From: an uncultured Dokdonella sp.
Lineage (GTDB): Bacteria > Pseudomonadota > Gammaproteobacteria > Xanthomonadales > Rhodanobacteraceae
Assembly: GCA_934526015.1 (NCBI GenBank)
Contig: CAKSZY010000005.1
Span: forward strand, 1 to 64,000
Direction of reading: 5' to 3'
DNA length: 64,000 bases
Positions 8,127 to 17,186 of this stretch are shown piece after piece (within the stretch, counting starts at the first letter, position 1; the number at the start of each line of letters is the position of its first letter). The notes under the pieces are model-generated. The model was given only the letters and a program-made list of their open reading frames with translations. It was not told the DNA's origin and made no database searches. Both the position numbers and the translations under genes were made by a program.

Positions 8127-10547
8127 TCAGCGCTTGAGGTGGCGCTCGAACAGCACGTGGATGCGGCGGTACTCGTCGTACCAGGCGTCCGGATGGACGA
8201 AGCCGTGGCGTTCGAGCGGATAGCCGGCCAGTTCGAAATCGTCCTTGCGCAGTTCGACGAGGCGCTGGTAGAGGCGCACCGAATCCTGGAACAGCACGTT
8301 GTCGTCGATCATGCCGTGGGCGATCAGCAGGCCGCCCTGCAGGCCTTCGGCGAACTCGATCGGCGACGAGCGGCGATAGGCGAGCGGATCGACCTGCGGG
8401 GTGTTGAGGATGTTCGAGGTGTAGCCGTGGTTGTACGAGGTCCAGTCGGTGACCGGACGCAGCGCCGCGCCGGCGCGGAACACGTCGGGGCGCTTGAACA
8501 TCGCCATCAGGGTCATGAAGCCGCCGTAGGAGCCGCCGTAGAGGCCGACGCGCTGCGCATCGACCGCATGGTTTTTCACCAGCCAGTCGACGCCGTCGAC
8601 GAGGTCCTCGAGTTCGGGAGTGCCCATCTGCCGGTAGATCGCCGTGCGCCAGTCGCGGCCGTAGCCTTCGGAGGCGCGGAAATCCATGTCGAGGACGACG
8701 TAGCCCTGCGCGGTCAGCAGGTTGTGGAACATCTGTTCGCGGAAGTAGTTCGGCCAGCCGAGCTTGGTGTTCTGCAGGTAGCCGGCGCCGTGCACGAACA
8801 GCACCGCCGGATACTTCCGCGCGGGATCGAAGCCGGCCGGCTTGTAGAGTTTCGACCAGATCGTGCGGCCACCCTCGCCCGAGGGCACGCCGACGATTTC
8901 CAGTTCCGGCCACTGCAGCGCCTTGTAGGCCGGCTTGCGGGTGTCGGTCAGCACGCGCGCCTCGCGCGCATCGACCGCCTGCACGGCGAGCTGGGCCGGC
9001 ACGTACGAGGACGACTGCAGCAGGGCGAGGCGGCGGCCGTCCGGGGCGAGGGCGAAGGCGTCGATGCCGCGCGCATGGGTGATGCGCTCGAGCTCGCCAC
9101 CGTCCAACGGCACGCGGTAGACGTCGTAGGCATACGGCGCTTCGGCATTGGCGCGCACGTAGAACTGCCCGTCGGCCGCGAGCTGCGGATCGGACACCTC
9201 GAAGCGGCCGCGGGTCAGCGCGCGTGCCTTGCCGCGCGGCGCCTTGGCGTAGAGGTGCGAGTAGCCGCTCTCCTCCGACAGGTACCACAGCGTCGAGCCG
9301 TCGTCGCTCCAGCCGAACTCGTTGAAGTTCCAGTTGATCCAGGCCGGATCGCTCAGGCGATGCTCGCTGAAGAGCTTCTTCGCGGTGAAATCGACGCCGG
9401 CGATCCAGCGGTCCTTGTTGTCGATCGCGCGCAGCTGCACGGCGACGTGGCGGCCGTCACGGCTCCAGGCGATGCGCATGACTTCCAGCGCGCGTTCGCC
9501 GGCGGCCTTGGCGGCCTTTTCGTCCTTGTCCGCGCGCGCCTTGCGCTTGCCGCCGGCGGATTTCGCCGGCTCGCCGTCCGCGGTCCGCGCGGCTTCGTTC
9601 TCGGCGCGGATCTTCGCCAGCGGATCGTCGCCGATGCCGGGCAGGCCGGCCCAGGCGAGCTTGTCGTGCGTGCCGGCGTCGAGGTCGAGCAGCCACAGGG
9701 TCTGCGCAGCCGGCGGGTTGCGGCCGACCCGCACGCGTTCGTCCTCCTGCTCCTCGTAGCCGGATTCGGTGACGTAGCGCTGCAGCCGGGCGACCTTGCC
9801 GGCGTCGTGGCCCTTCGGCGTCGTCACCACCAGCAGATGGCGGCCATCCGGCGACAGCGAGGTTTCCTCGATCTTCACCTCGTCGCCGAGATGGATCGGC
9901 GCCGGCGCGCGGGTCGGGTCGCCCTTGCGGAACGCTTCGGCATCGGCCTTCCTCGCCTCGCGGTCGGCCTTGATCGTGCGCAGGGTGGAAAACAGGCGCA
10001 ACTGCATCTCGGCCAGATCGTCGGGCCGGACCTCGTCGGAGTCGCGGGTCGCCTCGAGCACGAAGGCCGGTCCGCCGACGCCGCGGGCGAGGTCGTGGCT
10101 GTTCCAGCCGTTGCCGCTGCGGAACTGCACGGCACGGCCATCGGCCGAGAACTGCGGCTGCATCTCCGCCGCCGGCGTGCGCGTGAGCTGCACGAGGCGG
10201 CCGCTGGCGAGGTCGCGCAGGAAGATGTCGCCGTTGCGCGAGAACACCGCGCGGCGGCGCTCGCGGTCCCAGGCGATGTCGGGGCCGTCGACGTCCGCCA
10301 TCGCGGCCGGGTCGATGATCGTGTCGCTGCCGTCGGCGGGATCGATGCGGTGCAGGTCGCGCACGCCGGAGCCGTCCTGCTTGAGCCGGTAGTGGATGGC
10401 CTTGCCGTCGGCGCTCCAGTACGGCGTCTCCACCGGCGGGCCGATCCAGTCCGGATGCGCCATCGCCTGGTCGAGGGTGATCGCCGACGCGGGTGCCGCG
10501 GCGAAGGCGAGCAGGAAGGACAGGCGGGCAGGAAGGAAGCGTTGCAT
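8127..10547 (-). CDS. S9 family serine peptidase (prolyl oligopeptidase / dipeptidyl aminopeptidase type)
   Basis: The 806-residue precursor has a signal peptide (about 1-22, MQRFLPARLSFLLAFAAAPA) and then a WD-like beta-propeller (for example PYWSADGKAIHY, SLSPDGRHLLVV, IAWSRDGRHVAVQ). The C-terminal alpha/beta-hydrolase domain carries the catalytic Ser in GLYGGSYGGFMTLMAMFKRP, the Asp in LIAHGMIDDNVLF and the His in ERHGFVHPDAW. Family S9 enzymes release dipeptides or cut short peptides, and the export signal implies periplasmic peptide degradation. A charged Lys/Arg/Ala-rich insertion (about residues 350-385) lies inside the propeller. It is convergent with the kinase gene, 36 bases apart. 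Substrate preference cannot be read from sequence. Confidence 0.92.
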   Translation of the reverse strand: MQRFLPARLSFLLAFAAAPASAITLDQAMAHPDWIGPPVETPYWSADGKAIHYRLKQDGSGVRDLHRIDPADGSDTIIDPAAMADVDGPDIAWDRERRRAVFSRNGDIFLRDLASGRLVQLTRTPAAEMQPQFSADGRAVQFRSGNGWNSHDLARGVGGPAFVLEATRDSDEVRPDDLAEMQLRLFSTLRTIKADREARKADAEAFRKGDPTRAPAPIHLGDEVKIEETSLSPDGRHLLVVTTPKGHDAGKVARLQRYVTESGYEEQEDERVRVGRNPPAAQTLWLLDLDAGTHDKLAWAGLPGIGDDPLAKIRAENEAARTADGEPAKSAGGKRKARADKDEKAAKAAGERALEVMRIAWSRDGRHVAVQLRAIDNKDRWIAGVDFTAKKLFSEHRLSDPAWINWNFNEFGWSDDGSTLWYLSEESGYSHLYAKAPRGKARALTRGRFEVSDPQLAADGQFYVRANAEAPYAYDVYRVPLDGGELERITHARGIDAFALAPDGRRLALLQSSSYVPAQLAVQAVDAREARVLTDTRKPAYKALQWPELEIVGVPSGEGGRTIWSKLYKPAGFDPARKYPAVLFVHGAGYLQNTKLGWPNYFREQMFHNLLTAQGYVVLDMDFRASEGYGRDWRTAIYRQMGTPELEDLVDGVDWLVKNHAVDAQRVGLYGGSYGGFMTLMAMFKRPDVFRAGAALRPVTDWTSYNHGYTSNILNTPQVDPLAYRRSSPIEFAEGLQGGLLIAHGMIDDNVLFQDSVRLYQRLVELRKDDFELAGYPLERHGFVHPDAWYDEYRRIHVLFERHLKR

Positions 10548-10696
10548 CGACAGGATCCCGAACGGAAAAAACGGCCGCCAGCATAGCCGCTCGACGGTGC
10601 CGGGCCATGCGTCGGAAGTCAGCACGGCGGCCCGCGCTGGCAAACCGCCGCGCGCTGGTGCAGCCTCGCGTCCTTCCTTCCGCGGAATGGCCGTCG

Positions 10697-11368
10697 ATGA
10701 CCTTGCCCTGTGTCGAAATCGAAACCGGCGCGAACCCGCGCCATGTCGTCCTCTGGCTGCACGGCCTCGGTGCCGATGGCCACGACTTCGAGCCGATCGT
10801 GCCGGAACTGGTCGCGCCCGGCATGCCGCCGATCCGCTTCGTGTTCCCGCATGCGCCGGTGCGCCCGATCACCGTCAACGGCGGCATGCCGATGCGGGCC
10901 TGGTACGACATTGCCGGTTTCGAGATCGCCCAGCGCCAGGACGAACCCGGCATGCGCGCCTCGCTGCGCGAACTCGAGGCGCTGATCGCGCGCGAGGTCG
11001 CGCGCGGCATCGATCCGGCGCGCATCGTGCTGGCCGGGTTCTCGCAGGGCGCGGCGATGGTCCTCGCCGGCGGCCTGCGCCACGCCGCACGCCTCGCCGG
11101 CATCGTCGCCCTGTCGGGTTATCTGCCGCTGCACGAGCAACTCGCCGCCGAGCGCGCCGCGGCCAATGCCGACGTGCCGATCTTCATGGCCCACGGCAGC
11201 GCCGACCCGGTGGTGCCGCAACCGCTCGGCCTGCTCGCCCGCGATTTCCTGCGCAGCCTCGGTTACGCGATCGAGTGGAAGAGCTACCCGATGGCCCACC
11301 AGGTCTGCGCCGCGGAGATCGCCGATTTGCGCGCGTGGCTGGTGGCCAGGTTGGGGGCTGGGGGCTAG
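10697..11368 (+). CDS. Carboxylesterase / phospholipase-type alpha/beta hydrolase
   Basis: The 223-residue enzyme belongs to the EstB/YpfH-type carboxylesterase family. It opens with VVLWLHGLGADGHDF (oxyanion region), carries the nucleophile in LAGFSQGAAMVLAGG, the acid in HGSADPVVPQ and the His in YPMAHQVC. These enzymes hydrolyse short-chain esters or act as acyl-protein or lysophospholipid esterases in the cytosol; no signal peptide is present. Upstream in-frame extensions back to 10493 look non-coding, so the ATG at 10697 is used. The last residues (RLGAGG) and the TAG stop are encoded by the first G-rich heptamers of the repeat starting at 11352. The natural C-terminus may therefore have been replaced by repeat sequence. 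Confidence 0.88.
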   Translation: MTLPCVEIETGANPRHVVLWLHGLGADGHDFEPIVPELVAPGMPPIRFVFPHAPVRPITVNGGMPMRAWYDIAGFEIAQRQDEPGMRASLRELEALIAREVARGIDPARIVLAGFSQGAAMVLAGGLRHAARLAGIVALSGYLPLHEQLAAERAAANADVPIFMAHGSADPVVPQPLGLLARDFLRSLGYAIEWKSYPMAHQVCAAEIADLRAWLVARLGAGG

Positions 11369-11573
11369 GGGCTAGGGGCTAGGGAGGCGAGGGCGAGGGG
11401 CGGGGGCGAGGGCGCGACAATCGGGCGTCATCGCACCCGGCTGCGTGGCAAAGCCAACGCATCTTGCACCATCGCATGCTTGAGCCGGTATTCGCGCGTC
11501 GAGCCCTCGCCCCTCGCCCTCGCCCCTCGCCCTCGCCCCTAGCCCCTAGCCCCTAGCCCCTAGCCCTCGCCCC
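11352..11573. repeat. G-rich heptamer palindromic repeat, copy A (core in reverse orientation)
   Basis: The left arm is tandem GGGGCTA-type units, then GGGCGAG variants. The right arm is the inverse (CCCTCG and TAGCCCC units) running to 11570. The core between is about 115 bp and contains ATCTTGCACCATCGCATGCT at 11461-11480, the reverse complement of the sequence conserved in copies B, C and E. It ends the esterase gene and abuts algZ. Confidence 0.85.
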
Positions 11574-11612
11574 GTGCCTTACCATGGCCCGGGGCATGGC
11601 ACGGGGAACACG

Positions 11613-12680
11613 GTGACGACACAGGCGGGCAATGAAGCCGGGCATCGCTGGCTGCCGCAGTTCTGCAGCCTGCCGACGCTGTTCGCGGTCATGGTCGTGG
11701 CCGAACTCGTCGTCATCGTGCTGGCGCTGGCGCCGGCGCGTCCGCTGCGCGAGGCGATCGCCGGACTCGGCCTCGCCACCGTTTTCGTGCAATGGCTGGC
11801 CCTGCTCAACGTCGTCGTGCTGTGCTCGATGCGCGACACCTTCGCGCGCTGGCCGGCGCGCACCGGTTTCGTCGTCGCCTGGCTGCTCGCGGTCGTCACC
11901 ACCGGACTCGGCAGCGCCGTCGTGCATGCGATGGACGCCGCGCTTGGCCTGCGTCTCCTCGACGACCGCGGCGGCGCCTGGCGCTTCGCCATCGGCAATG
12001 CCGCGATCTGCGCCCTGATCGCGGCGGCCCTGCTGCGCTACCTGTACGTGCGCGAGCTGTGGCAGGAGCGCGTGCGCGCGGCGGCCAAGGCCCAGGTCGA
12101 TGCCTTGCAGGCGCGCATCCGCCCGCATTTCCTCTTCAACAGCATGAACACGATCGCCAGCCTCATCCGCACGCGACCGGCCGAGGCCGAGCGCACCGTG
12201 GAGGACCTGTCCGACCTGTTCCGCGCGGCGCTCGGCGCACGCGAAGGCAGCTCGACGCTCGGCGAGGAGCTCGACCTGGTCGGCCATTACCTGCGCATCG
12301 AGGGACTGCGGCTCGGCCAACGGCTCAAGGTCGACAGCCGCATCGAGGCCCTGCCGCGTGCGCTCGTGTTGCCGCCGCTGCTGCTGCAGCCGCTGGTCGA
12401 GAACGCGGTGTACCACGGCGTCCAGCGCCTGCCGGACGGCGGCACGGTCGTCATCGAGGGCATCCATCACGGCGACGCGGTCGAGATCATCGTGCGCAAT
12501 CCCTGTCCGGTCGACGACGCGAAGCCCGGCAACACCCATGCCCTCGCCAACGTGCGTGCGCGCATCGGCTACCATTTCGGCACGCGCGGCGCGCTGCATG
12601 TGGAGCCGGCGCGCGGCGAGTTCGTGGTGCGCGTGCGCCTGCCTGTGGAAGGAAACGATGAAAGTCCTCCTCGTCGATGA
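11613..12680 (+). CDS. algZ: Sensor histidine kinase of the AlgZ/FimS (LytS-like) type
   Basis: The 355-residue protein starts with four or five hydrophobic helices (for example LFAVMVVAELVVIVLALAPA and a segment near VVAWLLAVVTTGLGSAVVHA), forming a membrane sensor. The cytoplasmic part has the His_kinase motif ARIRPHFLFNSMNTIASLIR, which holds the phosphorylated His, then an ATPase box with LPPLLLQPLVENAVYHGV. Unlike classical kinases it belongs to the LytS/YehU group. It overlaps the response-regulator gene by 23 bases and hemC follows, the same order as algZ-algR-hemC in Pseudomonas. I chose the GTG at 11613 because GGGGAA precedes it; a GTG at 11574 lies inside C-rich repeat sequence without a ribosome binding site. 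The signal it senses is unknown. Confidence 0.88.
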   Translation: MTTQAGNEAGHRWLPQFCSLPTLFAVMVVAELVVIVLALAPARPLREAIAGLGLATVFVQWLALLNVVVLCSMRDTFARWPARTGFVVAWLLAVVTTGLGSAVVHAMDAALGLRLLDDRGGAWRFAIGNAAICALIAAALLRYLYVRELWQERVRAAAKAQVDALQARIRPHFLFNSMNTIASLIRTRPAEAERTVEDLSDLFRAALGAREGSSTLGEELDLVGHYLRIEGLRLGQRLKVDSRIEALPRALVLPPLLLQPLVENAVYHGVQRLPDGGTVVIEGIHHGDAVEIIVRNPCPVDDAKPGNTHALANVRARIGYHFGTRGALHVEPARGEFVVRVRLPVEGNDESPPRR

Positions 12681-13392
12681 CGAACCGCTGGCGCGCGAGC
12701 GCCTCGCCGCCCTGCTCGCCGACGCCGGCGGCATCGAGGTGGTCGGCGAAGCCGGCGACGGTTTCGAGGCGGTGGCCGCCGTGGAGCGACTGAAGCCCGA
12801 CGTGGTCCTGCTCGACATCCGCATGCCGCGCATGGACGGACTCGAGGCCGCGCGCCACCTCGCCACCCTCGATCCTGCACCGGCGGTGGTGTTCTGCACC
12901 GCCTACGACGATCACGCCCTGGCCGCGTTCGAGGCCAACGCGGTCGACTACCTGCTGAAGCCGATCCGCAGCGAACGTCTCAACGCCGCGCTCGAACGCG
13001 CGCGCCGCTTCAGCGCCGCCACCCTGGACTCGGTGAGCCGGGCCGAGCCGGGCCGGCGCGCGCGCACGCATCTCTGCGCGCGCGTGCGCGGCAGCCTCGT
13101 GCTGGTGCCGGTCGCCGACATCGATTACCTGCTCGCCGAAGACAAGTACGTGGTGGTCCACCATGGCGGCGGCGAGGTGTTGATCGAGGAGCCGCTGAAG
13201 GCGCTGGAAAGCGAGTTCGCCGACCGTTTCGTGCGCATCCACCGCAACTGCCTGGTCGCCCTCGACAAGCTCGGCGGCCTCGTCCGCCAGGCCGATGGCC
13301 GCGTGTTCGCCAGGCTCGATCGCGTCGACACGCCGCTCGAGGTGAGCCGGCGCAACCTGCCGGCGCTGCGCAAGACGGTGCGTTCGCTGTGA
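12658..13392 (+). CDS. algR: LytTR response regulator AlgR
   Basis: The 244-residue regulator has an N-terminal receiver domain with acidic pocket VDDEP, phosphoacceptor Asp53 ([13 protein letters not shown]) and the conserved T/K positions in CTAYDDHA and YLLKPI. The C-terminal LytTR DNA-binding domain includes [20 protein letters not shown] and [15 protein letters not shown]. In Pseudomonas, AlgR controls alginate, twitching motility and other surface traits together with AlgZ. Here the genes overlap by 23 bases, and the 3' end overlaps hemC by 3 bases (GTGA), so co-transcription and translational coupling are expected. The target genes are not visible in the window. Confidence 0.93.
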   Translation: MKVLLVDDEPLARERLAALLADAGGIEVVGEAGDGFEAVAAVERLKPDVVLLDIRMPRMDGLEAARHLATLDPAPAVVFCTAYDDHALAAFEANAVDYLLKPIRSERLNAALERARRFSAATLDSVSRAEPGRRARTHLCARVRGSLVLVPVADIDYLLAEDKYVVVHHGGGEVLIEEPLKALESEFADRFVRIHRNCLVALDKLGGLVRQADGRVFARLDRVDTPLEVSRRNLPALRKTVRSL

Positions 13393-14312
13393 ACCTGCTG
13401 CGCATTGCCACCCGCGAGAGTGCACTGGCCCTGTGGCAGGCCGAACACGTTGCCGCGCGCCTGCGTGCCGCCCATCCCGGTCTCGCCGTGGAACTGGTGC
13501 CGATGACCACGCGCGGCGACCAGGTGCTCGACCGTCCGCTCGCCGCGATCGGCGGCAAGGGCCTGTTCCTCAAGGAACTCGAGGTGGCCATGCTCGAGGG
13601 CCGCGCCGACATCGCCGTGCATTCGCTGAAGGACGTGCCGATGGACCTCGAACCGGGGTTCGCGATCGCCGCGATCCTCGAGCGCGCCGACGCCGCCGAT
13701 GCCTTCGTCAGCAACGACTTCCCGCGTCTCGACGCATTGCCGCCCGGGGCGCGCGTCGGCACCTCGTCGCTGCGCCGCCAGGCCCTGCTGCGCGCGCTGC
13801 GGCCCGACCTCGAGATCGGCGACCTGCGCGGCAACGTCAACACGCGTCTGGCCAAACTCGACGCCGGTCATTACGCGGCGATCATCCTTGCCTGCGCCGG
13901 CCTCGAACGGCTCGGCCTCGGTGCGCGCGTGCGCGCACGCCTGCAGGCCCCGGCGTGGGTTCCGGCCGTCGCCCAGGGAGCGATCGCCATCGAGCAGCGC
14001 CAGGGCGATGCCCGCGTCGCCGCCCTGACCGGCGTGCTCGACGACGCCGACACCCGCCGCTGCGTGGAAGCCGAGCGCGCGATGAACCTCGCCCTGCACG
14101 GCAGCTGCCATGTGCCGGTGGCGGGCTACTGCACGGAAACCGAGCAGGGCCTCGAACTGCTCGGTCTGGTCGGCGATCCGCAGACGGGACGGCTGGTGCG
14201 TGCCGAGGCAGTGTCGATGGCGGACGAGACTTCGGCCGAGCTGGGCCGGCGCGTGGCGGCGATGTTGTTCGAGCGCGGGGCGGGGGAGTTGCTGGCGGCG
14301 CATGGGGGGTAG
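13389..14312 (+). CDS. hemC: Hydroxymethylbilane synthase (porphobilinogen deaminase)
   Basis: HemC polymerises four porphobilinogens into hydroxymethylbilane in the haem pathway. The 307-residue sequence shows the N-terminal [20 protein letters not shown], the KGLFLKELE and HSLKDVPMD segments, the GTSSLRRQA substrate-binding motif, the [20 protein letters not shown] block, and the [12 protein letters not shown] loop whose Cys carries the dipyrromethane cofactor. It begins with GTG overlapping the algR stop. Genes for hemD and hemX-type proteins, usual followers in Pseudomonas, are absent; the next gene is on the other strand. Confidence 0.97.
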   Translation: MNLLRIATRESALALWQAEHVAARLRAAHPGLAVELVPMTTRGDQVLDRPLAAIGGKGLFLKELEVAMLEGRADIAVHSLKDVPMDLEPGFAIAAILERADAADAFVSNDFPRLDALPPGARVGTSSLRRQALLRALRPDLEIGDLRGNVNTRLAKLDAGHYAAIILACAGLERLGLGARVRARLQAPAWVPAVAQGAIAIEQRQGDARVAALTGVLDDADTRRCVEAERAMNLALHGSCHVPVAGYCTETEQGLELLGLVGDPQTGRLVRAEAVSMADETSAELGRRVAAMLFERGAGELLAAHGG

Positions 14313-14499
14313 GTCGCGCGCGCGGCTTTGATCCTTTGCTCTCTCTGGGTGACGTTGCCCCCAGGTTCCACTTGCCTCGGCGCCGCTGCAGGAGAGGGAA
14401 GATCCGGAGCCTGCGTTTTGATTGTGCGTGCGGAGCCTGCCGGACTCGATCCGGTGAACGCGTTCGAGCGCCTCGGCAAACGCATTGCCCTGCACCCGC

Positions 14500-14528
14500 A
14501 AACGAAAACGGGCCCTCGAGAGGCCCGT
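14500..14528 (-). terminator. Rho-independent terminator of the DUF481 gene
   Basis: Read on the minus strand, ACGGGCC pairs with GGCCCGT (14522-14528 with 14508-14514) across a 7-base loop and is followed by TTTCGTTTG. It lies 26 bases past the stop at 14555, which suits a terminator for that gene. Confidence 0.75.
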
Positions 14529-14554
14529 CGTCGTGACGCCGTGGAGCGGTTCGA

Positions 14555-15343
14555 TCAGAAGTTGTAGACGAGGTTCGTGGTGATCAGCTGGTCGGTCTTG
14601 TCGGTGCCGGGGCTGACGTCGCTGTTGTGGCGCACCTGGTAGCCGAGCTTGAGGGCGAGCTTGCTGTTCATGCTGACGGCGAGGCCGGCATCGTTCTGGA
14701 GGAAGGTGTTGTCCGAGCCGGCTTCCACCAGCAGGGCGTTCTCGAACGCGGTGTTGTCGGTGATCTTGTGCTTGAAGGAGACCAGTCCGCGGCCGACCAC
14801 CTGGCCCTCGGCCGAGGGATCGATGATCGTGGCCACCGGCGGCTCGCCGGCCAGGGTGGTGAACGGGCGCTTGTCGAGGCGGCGGTAGCCGGGGCCGACT
14901 TCGAAGGCGAGTTCGGTGCGCTCGTTCTTGATCGCGGTGTAGCCGTAGCCGAGCGAGAAGATGCCCTGGTACTCGTACGGCGAGAAGTCGTCGTTCTCGT
15001 AGCGGATCGCGCCGACGACGTAGCTGCGCTCGTCGAGCTTGTAGCCCGAGGAGGCGCCGAACTCGTAGCGGTTGGCGGTCAGCTGGTAGCTGTCGACGGT
15101 GGCGCCGGCGGCATCGGTCACCTTCACCTCACCCTTGTTGCGCAGGGCGTTGAGGAAGATGTTGTGCTTCCACACCTCGTCTTCCTTCTTGAACGCGAGC
15201 TTGGCGTTGAGGTTCTCGGATTTCGCGTTGCCGCGGCTCATGGCGAAGCCGAGCTCGCCGCTGCCGGACCAGGTGCCGTCTTCGGCCTGCACGACCAGCG
15301 GGAGGGAAAGCAGCAGCGCGCTCGCGATCAGCGTCTTCTTCAT
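14555..15343 (-). CDS. DUF481 family outer membrane protein
   Basis: The 262-residue precursor has a signal peptide (MKKTLIASALLLSLPLVVQA, cleavage after about residue 20) followed by a DUF481 beta-barrel. Typical pieces are WSGSGELGFAMSRGNAKSEN, YEFGASSGYKLDERSYVVGA and IRYENDDFSPYEYQGIFSLG, and the protein ends in the aromatic LVYNF. DUF481 proteins, including YdiY, are salt- or acid-induced outer-membrane barrels of unresolved function. The ATG follows an AAGGAACC ribosome site. It is separated from the molybdoenzyme operon upstream by about 110 bases, and a strong terminator follows it, so it is probably its own unit. Confidence 0.88.
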   Translation of the reverse strand: MKKTLIASALLLSLPLVVQAEDGTWSGSGELGFAMSRGNAKSENLNAKLAFKKEDEVWKHNIFLNALRNKGEVKVTDAAGATVDSYQLTANRYEFGASSGYKLDERSYVVGAIRYENDDFSPYEYQGIFSLGYGYTAIKNERTELAFEVGPGYRRLDKRPFTTLAGEPPVATIIDPSAEGQVVGRGLVSFKHKITDNTAFENALLVEAGSDNTFLQNDAGLAVSMNSKLALKLGYQVRHNSDVSPGTDKTDQLITTNLVYNF

Positions 15344-15453
15344 GGCAAGGTTCCTTGTGGGGCGCCCGCGGCGGATGCGCGCGGGAAAACGAGGGGATGT
15401 TGCAGCGCCGCAGGATGCTAGCCGGGCGGATTGAACGCCGGGTGAATGCGATG

Positions 15454-16398
15454 TCAACCAATTTGCCGCGTGCCGTAGTAACGCATCACCACATGACGCG
15501 CCTCGGCGAAGAACAGCCAGCGTTCGACGAACACGGCGACGGCGGCGGCGATGGTGGCGATGGCGGCGAAGGCGACTCCGGCCGCCGGCAGGACGAGGGC
15601 GGCCAGCGCCGCCAGCGGCACGACGGCGCCGAGCAGCACGAGGGCGATGCGGCGCAGTCGCGCGGCATGCCGCCGGGCCAGCACGAAACCCATCTCGTGG
15701 GTGAGGTAGTTCGCTTCGCTGTGCGGCGCCTCGACGCTGCGCACGTGGCCGTAGCGGTCGAGGCCGGTGGCGGCGCCGGTCCCTGCGGCCGCGCCGGCAT
15801 CGGCCGGGCGACGCCAGTAGGCGAGCTTGCAGGCTGCGGCGACGACTGCGCCGGCGGCGGCGATCAGTGGCCAGGCCGCCAGGGCCAGTCCGCTGGCGGC
15901 CGCCAGCAGCCACCACCAGGTCGCGCCGGTGGCGAAGGCGAGGGCGAGGAAGGCCGGCAGCACGCGCGCATTGCACCAGGCGGCAATGGTCGGCAGCGAG
16001 GTGTAGATGCGCGCCGTGCAGAACACGACGACGACGGCGTTCGCGACGAGCACGATGCCGGCAAGGCGTTGGCTTGCCGCGCTGCCGTCGAACACGAGCA
16101 CGGCGGTGACGATGGCGACGAGCGCGCAGACGATCGCCGCAATGCCTTCACGCGACAGCCAGGAACTGCGCCACTGGCTCAGCGCGCGCCAGGCGCGCAA
16201 CGGTTTGCCGAGATGGCCGACCGAACACAGCAGGCCGGTCGTGGTCAGCACGAAGCCGGTCGCCAGGGCGACGAACATGGGAGCGCGCACGGCGGGATGG
16301 CCCGCATGCACGGCGAGCACGAGGCCGCACAGGAACCACAGGCCGTAGCCGGCGCCCGACAGGGTGGTGAAGAAGAGGATGGAGAGGGCGGGGCGCAT
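15454..16398 (-). CDS. DmsC/SoeC-type quinone-linked membrane anchor subunit
   Basis: The 314-residue protein is almost entirely hydrophobic, with about eight transmembrane helices (first: LSILFFTTLSGAGYGLWFLC). Conserved DmsC-family features are HLGKPLRAWRALSQWRSSWL near the second helix, and HEMGFVLARRHA in a late loop. Such subunits anchor a molybdenum catalytic dimer to the membrane and exchange electrons with the quinone pool. It ends the operon, 8 bases after the Fe-S gene. The family link is firm. Whether the complex oxidises sulfite (SoeC) or reduces an S- or N-oxide (DmsC) is not settled by this subunit. Confidence 0.85.
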   Translation of the reverse strand: MRPALSILFFTTLSGAGYGLWFLCGLVLAVHAGHPAVRAPMFVALATGFVLTTTGLLCSVGHLGKPLRAWRALSQWRSSWLSREGIAAIVCALVAIVTAVLVFDGSAASQRLAGIVLVANAVVVVFCTARIYTSLPTIAAWCNARVLPAFLALAFATGATWWWLLAAASGLALAAWPLIAAAGAVVAAACKLAYWRRPADAGAAAGTGAATGLDRYGHVRSVEAPHSEANYLTHEMGFVLARRHAARLRRIALVLLGAVVPLAALAALVLPAAGVAFAAIATIAAAVAVFVERWLFFAEARHVVMRYYGTRQIG

Positions 16399-16406
16399 CG
16401 GCGAAT

Positions 16407-17186
16407 TCAGCGCGACAGCACGCGGTCGAGCCAGCGCAGCATCGGCGGCAGCTGCTCGCGGTCGAGGGTTTCGGGTGCGGGCGTCGCCGGGCTCGCGCTC
16501 CCGTCGCGGCGCGGGCGCGGCGGCAGGTAGCGGTTGACCGGCCGATAGCCGAGTTCCGGCATCAGCGCGTAGCCGTCGCGCTCGGCGACCAGACGCGACA
16601 CCGCCGAGGTTTCGTCACCGAGGTCGCCGAAGTGTCGCGCATGGGTCGGGCAGGCCAGCACGCAGGCCGGCTGGCGGTCGGCCTCGTCGAGCGTCTTGTT
16701 GTAGATGCGGTCGACGCACAGCGTGCATTTCTGCATGGTGCCGTGGCGTGCGCTGAACTCGCGCGCGCCGTACGGACACGCCCAGGCGCAGAGCTGGCAA
16801 CCGATGCACTTGTCCTCGTCGACGAGGACGATGCCGTCCTCGGCCCGCTTGTAGCTCGCTCCGGTCGGACACACCGTCACGCAGGCCGGGGTCTCGCAGT
16901 GCAGGCACGAGCGCGGGAAGTGCACGCTCATCGTCGTCGCGCCGGCCCTCGCCGGCGCCTCGCCGCCGCACTCCGTTGCCGGGCGCGTGACCTCGTAGCT
17001 GTGCACGCGGTTGAACCAGACGCCGAACGGCTCCGCCCCGCGGGTGTTTTCGTCGACGAGCGGACCGAAGTCGCCGCCATCGTTCCATTCCTTGCACGCC
17101 ACCGCGCAGGCATGGCAACCGACGCAGGTGTCGAGATCGATCACCAGGCCGAGCTTCCTCTTCGCGGGGGCGGGCAGGCAGGTCAT
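16407..17186 (-). CDS. Four-cluster Fe-S electron transfer subunit (DmsB/SoeB-like)
   Basis: The 259-residue ferredoxin-like subunit begins LGLVIDLDTCVGCHACAVAC and contains further cubane motifs: CLHCETPACVTVCPTGA, DKCIGCQLCAWACPYGA, and the late CTLCVDR with CVLACPT. Together they bind four Fe-S clusters that wire the molybdenum subunit to the membrane anchor. There is no Tat or Sec signal, so it should sit on the cytoplasmic face. It overlaps the preceding methyltransferase gene by 4 bases (ATGA). The C-terminal 35 residues, Pro- and Arg-rich then LPPMLRWLDRVLSR, look like a family-variable tail. Confidence 0.9.
   Translation of the reverse strand: MTCLPAPAKRKLGLVIDLDTCVGCHACAVACKEWNDGGDFGPLVDENTRGAEPFGVWFNRVHSYEVTRPATECGGEAPARAGATTMSVHFPRSCLHCETPACVTVCPTGASYKRAEDGIVLVDEDKCIGCQLCAWACPYGAREFSARHGTMQKCTLCVDRIYNKTLDEADRQPACVLACPTHARHFGDLGDETSAVSRLVAERDGYALMPELGYRPVNRYLPPRPRRDGSASPATPAPETLDREQLPPMLRWLDRVLSR

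Noticed and set aside
11352..11573. CRISPR or tandem-repeat array interpretation of the heptamer arms
   Set aside because: Units are 7 bases with no unique spacers, and the right arm is the inverse of the left, so this is a palindromic repeat and not a CRISPR array.
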